Origin: an uncultured Prevotellaceae bacterium
GTDB taxonomy: Bacteria; Bacteroidota; Bacteroidia; Bacteroidales; Bacteroidaceae
DNA: 11,850 bases
NCBI GenBank assembly: GCA_902775075.1
Contig: CACYKX010000089.1
Span: forward strand, 1 to 11,850
Direction: 5' to 3'
Numbering within the stretch: the first letter of the stretch is position 1; each line of letters opens with the position of its first letter. The notes under the pieces are model-generated. The model made no database searches, was not told the origin of the DNA, and saw nothing but the letters and a program-made list of their open reading frames with translations. Shown here one piece after another: positions 1 through 5,862 of the stretch. A program made the translations under genes and the position numbers.

Positions 1-223
1 GGGCAAAATACCTTTTTTTTTATATTGAAGGCTTTTTTGCCCTCATTGAGTATAGGCAAATGCTACCCTATTAGAAAAATACACATTATTATATATATGA
101 TTATCAGCGACTTACGAGAAATCATGCTTAAAATTACGGGGGGACACCTGGTAAAAGGGGTACGCTTGGGGGCGAAAGAGGGAACGTGTGGAGGTATAAA
201 TGAACGTTTCGAATGCTATTAGA
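1..223. other. Non-coding left-edge region, possible phage left end
   Basis: No convincing gene lies here. The one open frame starts with TTG and looks like no protein family. Visible structure: GGGCAAAA (1-8) pairs with TTTTGCCC (35-42) across a T-rich loop and could form a hairpin. The rest of the first 120 bases is AT-rich, and 138-182 carries four G-runs (GGGGGG, GGGG, GGGGG, GGG). CTATTAGAA occurs at 68-76 and again at 216-224. In Mu-like phages the repressor gene sits next to the left terminus, so transposase end-binding sites would be expected here, but no clear set of repeated end sites could be read and no host/phage junction can be named. Confidence 0.4.
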
Positions 224-263
224 ATATAAAAATGCGCCCGCGATTACGGGCGCATTTTTATAT
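224..263. terminator. Bidirectional intrinsic terminator after the repressor gene
   Basis: A perfect 17-bp inverted repeat (224-240 with 247-263) encloses a 6-base loop CGATTA. The core is GCGCCCG/CGGGCGC, flanked by A5 on the left and T5 on the right, so each strand ends in a GC-rich stem followed by U residues. It lies 5 bases beyond the repressor stop codon (268-270) and would end the leftward repressor transcript. It would also stop rightward transcription entering from the left edge. Confidence 0.9.
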
Positions 264-267
264 GATA

Positions 268-930
268 TTAAACTAAACGTATCACACCTATAACAAGTGC
301 TACAGAGTAAATAGAAGTTATAGGAAGTTCAAAAGGTGCATATTGAGGATTATCAGAAACGACTTTTATATTTTCTTTTTCATCTGATTTCTGAATACGT
401 TTGACTATTGCTCCTTGATCGGTATCAAGAACATAAACATGCCCCCATTGAAAAAACAGTTTATCCATAGTAACTCTTTTACAAGCTATAATATCGCCAG
501 AAAGGAATGATGGGAACATAGAGTTACCTTTAACTGTAATCATGAAGTCGGCACCGCGAAATGCAGGCACAACATATCTCTCGCATTCATATTCTACAAC
601 AGAGATGTCTTCGGTAAGACGACCTGCTTTGGCTGAAAGTGGAACAAGAGGAATCCCATTGGGAGGAAGTGTAGATTGCATGTTGCGCTCTACTTCTACA
701 TCATGTCGGATCATATCACCCCTACCAGTTAGTAGCCATTCTGGATTAACTTCAGGGGCATAGGCGAGAAATCTTGCTAGATTATCTTCGCTAATACCAT
801 TATTCTGTGCTAATATACCTCTAGTTACTCCTGATTTTTTATAAAATTCATATGGAGTAACACCCTTAGAGTTCAAAAAAAGCAATATATTTTGCTTAAT
901 TTGTGATTTTTCTTGTTTATTTTCTTGCAT
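268..930 (-). CDS. LexA/CI-type S24 self-cleaving phage repressor
   Basis: 220-residue transcriptional repressor, probably the lysogeny repressor. The N-terminal part (about residues 11-70) looks like an atypical helix-turn-helix domain of the kind in Bacteroidota phage repressors. The C-terminal part (about 92-218) is a LexA/S24 peptidase domain. A putative Ala-Gly cleavage site lies at A102-G103, the catalytic serine in GNSMFPSF is S137, and the general-base lysine in GAIVKRI is K177. Known biology of the family: RecA filaments stimulate self-cleavage, so the prophage should be SOS-inducible, unlike Mu, whose c repressor has no peptidase domain. The gene faces away from the early operon and is AT-rich (about 32% GC in a hand-counted 60-base sample). 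The start is the first ATG; its codons overlap the putative early promoter. The function class is secure; its role as the sole immunity repressor is inferred from position. Confidence 0.9.
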   Translation of the reverse strand: MQENKQEKSQIKQNILLFLNSKGVTPYEFYKKSGVTRGILAQNNGISEDNLARFLAYAPEVNPEWLLTGRGDMIRHDVEVERNMQSTLPPNGIPLVPLSAKAGRLTEDISVVEYECERYVVPAFRGADFMITVKGNSMFPSFLSGDIIACKRVTMDKLFFQWGHVYVLDTDQGAIVKRIQKSDEKENIKVVSDNPQYAPFELPITSIYSVALVIGVIRLV

Positions 931-951
931 AAACGAGTTTTCTTGCTTATA
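910..951 (+). repeat. Three TTCTTG direct repeats, candidate operator sites
   Basis: TTCTTGTTTATT (910), TTCTTGCATAAA (922) and TTCTTGCTTATA (940) share TTCTTG followed by an AT-rich half. Their starts are 12 and 18 bases apart. They cover the -33 side of the putative early promoter and the first codons of the repressor gene, where a repressor would be expected to bind. Part of the repetition also encodes the Lys/Gln-rich N-terminus of the repressor, so it could be coincidental. Confidence 0.35.
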
Positions 952-955
952 TTTG
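924..955 (+). promoter_or_regulatory. Putative early rightward promoter (Bacteroidota type)
   Basis: TATATTTG (948-955) fits the Bacteroidota -7 element TAnnTTTG, and TTG (925-927) lies exactly 20 bases upstream as the -33 element. Transcription would start near 960 and run into the early operon whose first gene starts at 1030. The -33 element lies inside the first codons of the divergently placed repressor gene, so repressor binding here would silence the early genes. Inferred from consensus only. Confidence 0.65.
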
Positions 956-981
956 CAACGATTTCTTTAATGAACACGGGA

Positions 982-1012
982 CAAATATACTAAAAAAGAC
1001 CCGAAAGAACAA
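982..1012 (-). promoter_or_regulatory. Putative leftward repressor promoter
   Basis: On the minus strand TATATTTG (989 to 982) is preceded by TTG (1012 to 1010) with 20 bases between them, the same Bacteroidota arrangement as the early promoter. Transcription would start near 976 and reach the repressor ATG at 930 after about 45 bases. The start points of this promoter (about 976, leftward) and the early promoter (about 960, rightward) face each other, so the two transcripts overlap by a few bases and the polymerases should interfere. Confidence 0.6.
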
Positions 1013-1029
1013 CAAAAAACTGTAAAGAT

Positions 1030-1284
1030 ATGAAAATACGGAAGAATTTCAACTACACGGTCCTATACCTAAATCCTGGTGAAGCATTTGATGAAGGACA
1101 TGAATGTGGTGAATATCCAACCATGAAGTCAGCAGAAAGATTTTGTAGGACGTGTCTTGAATCAGGTGAGAGGATATATGGTTATTATGTGATTCAGATG
1201 CACAGAAAGGATTACGATGAAGTAAGGAATGTTGCCTATATGATGATGCAAGGCGGCTGTATCGTTGAGAAAGCCATGATATAG
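1030..1284 (+). CDS. Hypothetical early protein, 84 residues
   Basis: First gene of the rightward early operon, preceded by an A-rich leader without a Shine-Dalgarno sequence. The protein is soluble-looking, with no signal peptide or membrane segment. It contains several Cys and Tyr residues, including C45 and C48 in FCRTC, and a basic N-terminus (MKIRKNFNYT). No family is recognised. Its place directly downstream of the switch region suggests an early accessory or regulatory role, but nothing in the sequence shows what it does. That it is a real gene is supported by strand, spacing (12 bases to the next gene) and codon use like its neighbours. Confidence 0.6.
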   Translation: MKIRKNFNYTVLYLNPGEAFDEGHECGEYPTMKSAERFCRTCLESGERIYGYYVIQMHRKDYDEVRNVAYMMMQGGCIVEKAMI

Positions 1285-1296
1285 AACCTAAAAAGA

Positions 1297-1515
1297 ATGG
1301 ATATGAAGAAGATTATAAAAGACGTATGGGGCAAAGAGTTAGACTACCTCAGAACACTTACACGGAAACAGCAGCTATCAATAGTCTGGTTTGTACTCAG
1401 TCTGGTGACTGCTTTGAGTGTAACGAATGCTAAAGTCCTGCTAGTTGCAATGATAAGCATGATAGGATCACTATGCGTACTGAGGGGGCTTCCTGCCAAT
1501 GGACTTGATGAATAA
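1297..1515 (+). CDS. Small two-helix inner-membrane protein, 72 residues
   Basis: A charged, Lys-rich N-terminal stretch of about 25 residues is followed by two hydrophobic segments, roughly residues 27-44 and 46-63, and a short polar tail. With the positive N-terminal part on the cytoplasmic side, a hairpin topology with both ends inside is likely. No family is recognised. Small membrane proteins in phage early regions sometimes act in superinfection exclusion or sense the membrane state; here that is only a possibility. Start choice: the first ATG at 1297 follows an A-rich leader; a second ATG lies two codons further in. It sits 12 bases after the previous gene and 17 before the next, consistent with one operon. 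Confidence 0.55.
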   Translation: MDMKKIIKDVWGKELDYLRTLTRKQQLSIVWFVLSLVTALSVTNAKVLLVAMISMIGSLCVLRGLPANGLDE

Positions 1516-1532
1516 CTAAAAATAACAAAGAT

Positions 1533-1739
1533 ATGATGACGAAAAGAATAATAGTAACACCAGAAATAAGGAAAAAGATAGCCAAGGTCTTTGGCTGCTC
1601 TGAAAGGACTGTCTGGAATGCTTTGGGATTTGACTCCAAGCGCGGTGATTCCGACAAGGCAGCAAGAATCAGAAAGATGGCCATGGAAAATGGTGGTGAA
1701 GTAATGGTGACATTACCAGAGAAAGAGCTTATGAGATAG
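1533..1739 (+). CDS. Small helix-turn-helix protein, possible Ner equivalent
   Basis: 68 residues. Residues 9-30 (TPEIRKKIAKVFGCSERTVWNA) read as a helix-turn-helix: IAKVFGCSERTVWNAL has the helix, turn at G22/C23, and recognition-helix pattern seen in LacI/Xre-type domains. A basic segment with the repeated pattern ARIRKMAM follows (about 44-51). Position and size match Ner of Mu, a small DNA-binding protein encoded between the repressor and the transposase that turns down early transcription; functional equivalence is an inference from place, not from homology. Two adjacent ATG codons (1533, 1536) follow an A-rich leader; either could start translation. Confidence 0.65.
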   Translation: MMTKRIIVTPEIRKKIAKVFGCSERTVWNALGFDSKRGDSDKAARIRKMAMENGGEVMVTLPEKELMR

Positions 1740-1751
1740 CATATTAATATC

Positions 1752-1757
1752 GGAGGG
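1752..1757 (+). promoter_or_regulatory. Strong Shine-Dalgarno before the transposase gene
   Basis: GGAGGG ends seven bases before the transposase ATG at 1765. The other early genes here start after A-rich leaders with no such match, and Bacteroidota generally make little use of Shine-Dalgarno pairing, so this site stands out. It fixes the transposase start at 1765. Confidence 0.6.
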
Positions 1758-1764
1758 AACTAAA

Positions 1765-3750
1765 ATGGAATATTATGGAAATGTGCTATGCGTGACACGT
1801 CAGGAACTTGTGATAGGTGGTGGTATGAGTATATCAAACTATGACAAGATGATACAGAGAGGTCGTGTCAATGTCGTAAGGAAGGCGCATGGAAAGGGTA
1901 ATTATGCATTGATAGCCCTGGATAGTCTTCCTGACAAGTATAAGGCGAAGATCAAAGAGATGTATCCTGACGGCAACAAGACGAGAGTGAAAGCCTGGGT
2001 GCTCAAGAACTATGAGGAAGATCAGAATGCCGTCGCTTATTTTATGAACCGCAAGGACCTGCCAGCCGCGCGCATCAGAGAATACATCGTGAATGCCTCA
2101 GTATTGAACTGTTGCATCAAACTTTATGATCGTGCCAAAACTGCTCAGAAGCTATTCGGAGGTACGTACAACTGGCAGGAGATGACAGAGGTGATAGAGA
2201 GCCTTCGTGAAGAATACAACCATACCCTGCCATCATCGGTGATGAGATTCAGGAAGAAGGTAAATACTTATCGCAAGGGTGGCTACGAAGTACTGGTAAG
2301 TGGTAAGTTCGGTAATCAGAGTGCAAGGAAAGTAAGCCAAAAGATGGAACGTCTGATACTCTCTATAGCAGCGATGGACAACAAACCATTCAATTCTACA
2401 GTTCACGACTGTTATGTGAAGTTCGTTGTCGGTGAGTTAGAAGTCTATGACTATGAGACCGGTGAAATCTTACAATGTGATGATTTCACAAAGGACGGAG
2501 AGCCCATAACACTATCAGAGAGTACCATCAGCAATGTCTTGAACAAGCCAAAGAACAGGGTACTGGTAGAGCATGCTCAAGACAGTTGGACGAAATTCTA
2601 TCATGAGCAGGCACCTCACGTACACAGACATGCACCGGAGTTTTCTTTCTCGAAAATCTCGTTTGATGACCGCGACCTTCCTCGTAAGCTTAAGGACACG
2701 AAGATAAGACCAAAGGCCTATTATGCATACGACGTGACCAGTCAGTGCGTTGTGGGATATGCCTATAACAGAATGAAGACTACGGACCTCGTAATAGAAT
2801 GCTTCCGTTCGATGTTCCGTCTGATAGAGCGCCAAGGATGGTGCTGTCCAGCTCAGGTGGAGGTAGAAAACCACTTGATGAGCCAATGGAAAGATAGCTT
2901 CCTGAAGGCAGGCGTGGTATTTCCATTCGTAAGGTTCTGTGCCCCTATGAACTCACAGGAGAAATATGCAGAGCCTATGAACCGTGCCAAGAAAGTGAGC
3001 ATAGAACATAAGAATCACTTGGGCATTGGTAGGTTCTATGCCAAGAGCAGACAATATCAGACAGAAAGTAAGAAGATATTCGATGCAGCCAATGATAACT
3101 ATGTGGAGAAACAATACTATAGCTGGGATGAATTGATAGCCGATGATATACGTGATATATGGGAGTTCAATCACTCACTACATCCTAACCAGAAGAAATA
3201 TCCGGGCATGACACGCTGGGACGTATTGGTGGAAAACATGAACCCGACCCTGTTGCCTATGGATAAAGAGGTATGGGCACGATATATTGGTGACAAGGTA
3301 TCTACCTCTATCAGAAGAAACAGCTACTGCAGAGTGATGGGTGAAGACTGGTGGCTGAGCAAGACAGAAGTGATAGAGAAACTTGCTCCGAACAACTGGC
3401 ACGTGGACGCCTACTATCTGACGGACGAAAAAGGAGAGGTGACGGATGTATGGATATGGCAGAATGACCAACCTATAGACAAGCTCGAAAAGATCGGCAC
3501 CTTCAATACTGCAGCAGCAGAACTGACCGATAAGGACAACGAAATATTTATAGCCCAACAAAAGAAGATCAGCCACTTCAATGCATACATCAAGGCCCAC
3601 GAAATCGGCAAAGTCGGTATACTGAAGAAGACGGAAGAAGAGGATGAAGAAGTGGAGGTGGTAGGAGAATTGACAAACCAAGCTCCGATCATAGACGATA
3701 CCACTCCGGATATAGAAGATTACAGTGCAAAGGCACTTGAAGATTTTTAG
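1765..3750 (+). CDS. MuA-like transposase (DDE/RNase H fold)
   Basis: 661 residues, the size of Mu gpA (663). It would bind the phage ends, cut the 3' strands and join them to target DNA during integration and replicative transposition. Domains in order: N-terminal MuA/repressor-type winged-helix DNA-binding domain (about 1-75, ending in LPDKYKAKIKEMYPD); helical end-binding region (about 75-280); rve/RNase H core (about 290-425); Mu-transposase C-terminal beta-barrel (about 500-580); acidic tail (TEEEDEEVEVV, about 623-633) that would contact MuB or the ClpX unfoldase. Aligned to MuA by eye, D301 matches D269, E368 (in VEVEN) matches D336 (in ITIDN) with identical 67-residue spacing, and E403 matches E392. 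The second metal ligand is therefore Glu instead of Asp. The family call is secure. Confidence 0.93.
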   Translation: MEYYGNVLCVTRQELVIGGGMSISNYDKMIQRGRVNVVRKAHGKGNYALIALDSLPDKYKAKIKEMYPDGNKTRVKAWVLKNYEEDQNAVAYFMNRKDLPAARIREYIVNASVLNCCIKLYDRAKTAQKLFGGTYNWQEMTEVIESLREEYNHTLPSSVMRFRKKVNTYRKGGYEVLVSGKFGNQSARKVSQKMERLILSIAAMDNKPFNSTVHDCYVKFVVGELEVYDYETGEILQCDDFTKDGEPITLSESTISNVLNKPKNRVLVEHAQDSWTKFYHEQAPHVHRHAPEFSFSKISFDDRDLPRKLKDTKIRPKAYYAYDVTSQCVVGYAYNRMKTTDLVIECFRSMFRLIERQGWCCPAQVEVENHLMSQWKDSFLKAGVVFPFVRFCAPMNSQEKYAEPMNRAKKVSIEHKNHLGIGRFYAKSRQYQTESKKIFDAANDNYVEKQYYSWDELIADDIRDIWEFNHSLHPNQKKYPGMTRWDVLVENMNPTLLPMDKEVWARYIGDKVSTSIRRNSYCRVMGEDWWLSKTEVIEKLAPNNWHVDAYYLTDEKGEVTDVWIWQNDQPIDKLEKIGTFNTAAAELTDKDNEIFIAQQKKISHFNAYIKAHEIGKVGILKKTEEEDEEVEVVGELTNQAPIIDDTTPDIEDYSAKALEDF

Positions 3751-3762
3751 TTCCCAAAGACA

Positions 3763-3842
3763 GCCGGAAAGACGGCACCTTCGTAGTTCAAACGGAAGAA
3801 TACTGCAAAGAGATATGGGGTTCGAATCCCCTTCGAAGGCCA
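3763..3842 (+). ncRNA. tRNA-like element lacking a proper anticodon arm
   Basis: This fills most of the gap between the transposase and MuB genes. A small hairpin GCCG/CGGC (3763-3766, 3773-3776) abuts a tRNA-shaped sequence at 3777-3842. CCTTCG (3778-3783) pairs with CGAAGG (3834-3839) as acceptor stem. T8 and A9 follow at 3784-3785. GTTC (3786-3789) pairs with GAAT (3798-3801) as D-stem around AAACGGAA, which holds the expected A14, GG and A21. GGGG (3817-3820) and CCCC (3828-3831) enclose the canonical T-loop TTCGAAT. CCA follows the acceptor at 3840-3842. Only 15 bases separate the D and T stems, against about 22-23 in a tRNA. CTGCAAA (3803-3809) resembles an anticodon loop with GCA but has no flanking stem. 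It is unlikely to decode; it may be a tRNA relic or a processing signal. Confidence 0.6.
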
Positions 3843-3875
3843 ATAGAATAGAGTACAATTTAAAAATTTAAGATC

Positions 3876-4748
3876 ATGATTACATCAGAACAGAAAACAA
3901 AGATCGTAGTTGCTATCAATGGCGACCGTGAAAGATTTCCAAGTGACGCTAAGCATGCCCAAGCTTTGGGCATCAGTGGCTCAGTCTACTCGATGGTGAA
4001 GAACGGACAGACGGACAAGGCACTGAGTGATGCCAACTGGCTTTCCATCGCACGCAAACTTAACGTGAACCTGAGAGACGAGGAACCATGGAAGATCGCA
4101 AAGACCGAAACCTTCAAGTATGTGAGCACGCAGCTACAGTTCTGTCAGCAGAATGGTCTGAGCGCTATCCTATGCGACCTACCCAATATCGGTAAGACCT
4201 TTACGGCAAAATGGTATGTGCAGAACCACAAGAACAGTATATACATAGACTGCTCACAGGTAAAGACCAAAAGCCGATTGATCAGAAAGATAGCCAAGGA
4301 GTTCGGTGCAGCCAGCAAAGGAACATATCATGAGGTGTATGAAGACCTAGTATATTATCTCCGCTCGATAGAGAAACCGTTGGTAATCCTTGACGAAGCC
4401 GGAGACCTGAAATATGATGCATTCTTGGAACTCAAGGCAATATGGAATGCAACGGAGCATTGCTGTGGTTGGTATATGATGGGGGCTGACGGTCTACAGA
4501 AGAAGATAGAACTTGGTACGGAGTACAGAAAAGTGGGATATGCCGAGATGTTCTCAAGATATGGTGGCAAGTTCTCGAAGGTAACCCCGGATGATGAGAA
4601 GACTAAGAAGAAATTCCTGATCAGCCAAGCGACATTAGTAGCCAAGGTGAATGTCCCTGAGAATATAGATGCCGCAGCAATAGCAAGGAAATGCGAAGGT
4701 GGATTGAGAAGAGTATATACGGAAATTGAAAAATTAAAGAGATCATAA
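3876..4748 (+). CDS. MuB-like target-selection AAA+ ATPase
   Basis: 290 residues (Mu gpB has 312). In the Mu system this protein binds target DNA as an ATP-dependent filament, delivers it to the transposase and gives target immunity. The N-terminal part (about 14-65) contains a helix-turn-helix-like segment (AQALGISGSVYSMVKNG). The ATPase domain (about 75-230) has Walker A ending in NIGKTFT (K107, T108), Walker B LVILDEAGDL with D173 and E174, and a sensor-like MMGADGL (201-207). The C-terminal lid (about 240-290) holds GGLRRVYTEIEKL with a possible arginine sensor. The first Walker A glycine is replaced by D101. It lies 125 bases after the transposase gene, and the tRNA-like element fills most of that gap. 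The leader TTTAAAAATTTAAGATC has no Shine-Dalgarno sequence. Confidence 0.88.
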   Translation: MITSEQKTKIVVAINGDRERFPSDAKHAQALGISGSVYSMVKNGQTDKALSDANWLSIARKLNVNLRDEEPWKIAKTETFKYVSTQLQFCQQNGLSAILCDLPNIGKTFTAKWYVQNHKNSIYIDCSQVKTKSRLIRKIAKEFGAASKGTYHEVYEDLVYYLRSIEKPLVILDEAGDLKYDAFLELKAIWNATEHCCGWYMMGADGLQKKIELGTEYRKVGYAEMFSRYGGKFSKVTPDDEKTKKKFLISQATLVAKVNVPENIDAAAIARKCEGGLRRVYTEIEKLKRS

Positions 4749-4750
4749 AC

Positions 4751-4987
4751 ATGTTTACAAAAGAATTCAGACAAGGGACGCTGTTCCAACTGCTCGTACC
4801 GGGTGGAACAGCAGCCCACATCGTAGAGGACTGGATGATAAAAGGAACCAAGACAGATCTAAGACTAAGAAGAGCCAAGACCCGAGGAAAAGTGGTTATA
4901 GAAACGACAGACACCCTATTTGCAGCGAACATAGTACAGCTGTACGGAGCGAAAGTTAACATAAAAGAACCTATTGAGAAATTATGA
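4751..4987 (+). CDS. Hypothetical early protein, 78 residues
   Basis: No family recognised. The gene begins two bases after the MuB stop and its stop overlaps the start of the next gene by four bases (ATGA), so translation of the three is probably coupled. The protein has a hydrophobic-polar N-terminal half (FRQGTLFQLLVPGGTAAHIVED) and a basic middle (LRLRRAKTRGK, about residues 38-48), followed by a likely beta-alpha unit (KVVIETTDTLFAANIVQLYG). That pattern is compatible with a small alpha/beta DNA- or protein-binding domain. Tight coupling between two ATPase genes suggests it works with MuB or with the downstream ATPase. Confidence 0.65.
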   Translation: MFTKEFRQGTLFQLLVPGGTAAHIVEDWMIKGTKTDLRLRRAKTRGKVVIETTDTLFAANIVQLYGAKVNIKEPIEKL

Positions 4988-5601
4988 GAGCATTCAGTCC
5001 AAAAGAAATAAGTAAGAAGAAATACGAAGTAATACCATGGGGTGAGAAATGGAGCATTCCATTCGGCAAGCCCGCCGTCAATGAGCTGTGGTTCATCAGC
5101 GGAGCAAGCGCGAGCGGAAAATCATCCTTTGTCATGCAACTGGCCAAAGAACTATGTAATTACGGAGATGTACTGTACCTGAGTTATGAGGAAGGTATCT
5201 CGAAGAGTTTCCAAGACCGAATCAAATTGTTTAGGATGTATGAAGTACAAGGCCGATTCAGAGTAGTAATCAACGACACATACGAAGAAGTGGTGAAAAG
5301 GCTGCAGAAACATAAGAGCGCACATTTCGTAATCCTGGACTCCTTACAGGTAGCAGGCTGGAGTTATGATCAAATGGTGGAGTTGAAGAAGAGATTCAAA
5401 TCGAAGAGCTTTATCGTAATCTCTCAGGAAAGGAAAAGCCAGCCGATGGGTGCTGCAGCCGTGAGTCTGAGATACCTCGCCGGAATAAAGATACGAGTCG
5501 TCGGTTTCAAGGCCTTCTGTGCAGGTCGATTCACCTCAGATGCAGGAAGCTACTACACGGTATGGGAAGAGGGAGTAGTAAGAACATCTAACCAATTATA
5601 A
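4984..5601 (+). CDS. RecA/DnaB-fold P-loop ATPase
   Basis: 205 residues, a single RecA-type ATPase domain. Walker A is GASASGKSS (40-48), with K46 and S47. A catalytic glutamate candidate sits in YLSYEEG (E69/E70), the place it holds in RecA, RadA and DnaB-like ATPases. Walker B is HFVILDS (114-120) with D119. VISQE (145-149) matches the polar motif after the next strand. No N-terminal helicase domain and no C-terminal protease domain are present, so it is a minimal core. A role in recruiting host replication proteins to the transposition complex, or as a second target or strand-transfer ATPase, would fit its place after MuB, but this is inference; phage Mu has no counterpart at this position. 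The start overlaps the preceding stop (ATGA). Confidence 0.75.
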   Translation: MRAFSPKEISKKKYEVIPWGEKWSIPFGKPAVNELWFISGASASGKSSFVMQLAKELCNYGDVLYLSYEEGISKSFQDRIKLFRMYEVQGRFRVVINDTYEEVVKRLQKHKSAHFVILDSLQVAGWSYDQMVELKKRFKSKSFIVISQERKSQPMGAAAVSLRYLAGIKIRVVGFKAFCAGRFTSDAGSYYTVWEEGVVRTSNQL

Positions 5602-5613
5602 AAACAAAGAGTT

Positions 5614-5862
5614 ATGAGCAGAACAGAAAAGATCATTGTGCTTTCTCCACCAGAGAAACTTGACGTGGAGACACAAGTAGAGCAACAATTCGTTTGTTCG
5701 GATTGTAAAGGCAACGGTTGGAACTACGTCTATAGCCAGGGAAAACGAATCAAACAAAAATGTGAAAGGTGCATGGGCAGCGGAAGACTTTATGCATACA
5801 TAACAATAAACTGGAAACCGTTATGCGAAACTACAGAAGATTCTATAAGGCCCTGGCCATAG
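5614..5862 (+). CDS. Small DnaJ-type zinc-finger protein
   Basis: 82 residues with two copies of the DnaJ cysteine-rich signature CxxCxGxG: CSDCKGNG (C28, C31) and CERCMGSG (C50, C53), 18 residues apart. The four cysteines should bind one zinc ion, with a beta-hairpin (NYVYSQGKRIKQK) between the knuckles. Such isolated domains occur in phages as small DNA-, RNA- or protein-binding factors; there is no J domain, so it is not itself a Hsp40. The last 40 bases overlap the start of the next gene in another frame. A-rich leader AAAACAAAGAGTT, no Shine-Dalgarno sequence. Confidence 0.75.
   Translation: MSRTEKIIVLSPPEKLDVETQVEQQFVCSDCKGNGWNYVYSQGKRIKQKCERCMGSGRLYAYITINWKPLCETTEDSIRPWP

Noticed and set aside
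1..42. GGGCAAAA...TTTTGCCC inverted repeat as a phage terminal repeat
   Set aside because: Only 8 bp with a T-rich spacer, at the very edge of the window; it could as well be a terminator of an upstream gene, and no second copy is visible.
25..222. Open frame of 65 codons near the left edge
   Set aside because: It starts with TTG, has no leader like the real genes here, runs through the G-run block with a biased composition, and resembles no protein family.
3803..3809. CTGCAAA read as the anticodon loop of a cysteine tRNA
   Set aside because: The loop sequence fits, but no 5-bp stem flanks it and the total length is about 10 bases short, so a decoding tRNA-Cys is not supported.
3178..3858. 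Long minus-strand open frame of 226 codons opposite the transposase gene
   Set aside because: It is the antisense of a clear MuA-like gene, runs into the tRNA-like gap, and its hydrophobic Cys/Phe-rich translation is typical of shadow frames.
5769..5822. Longer start for the gp16-like gene
   Set aside because: The added 18 residues (MHGQRKTLCIHNNKLETV) come from the other frame of the zinc-finger gene and do not fit the family; the ATG at 5823 gives a sensible N-terminus.
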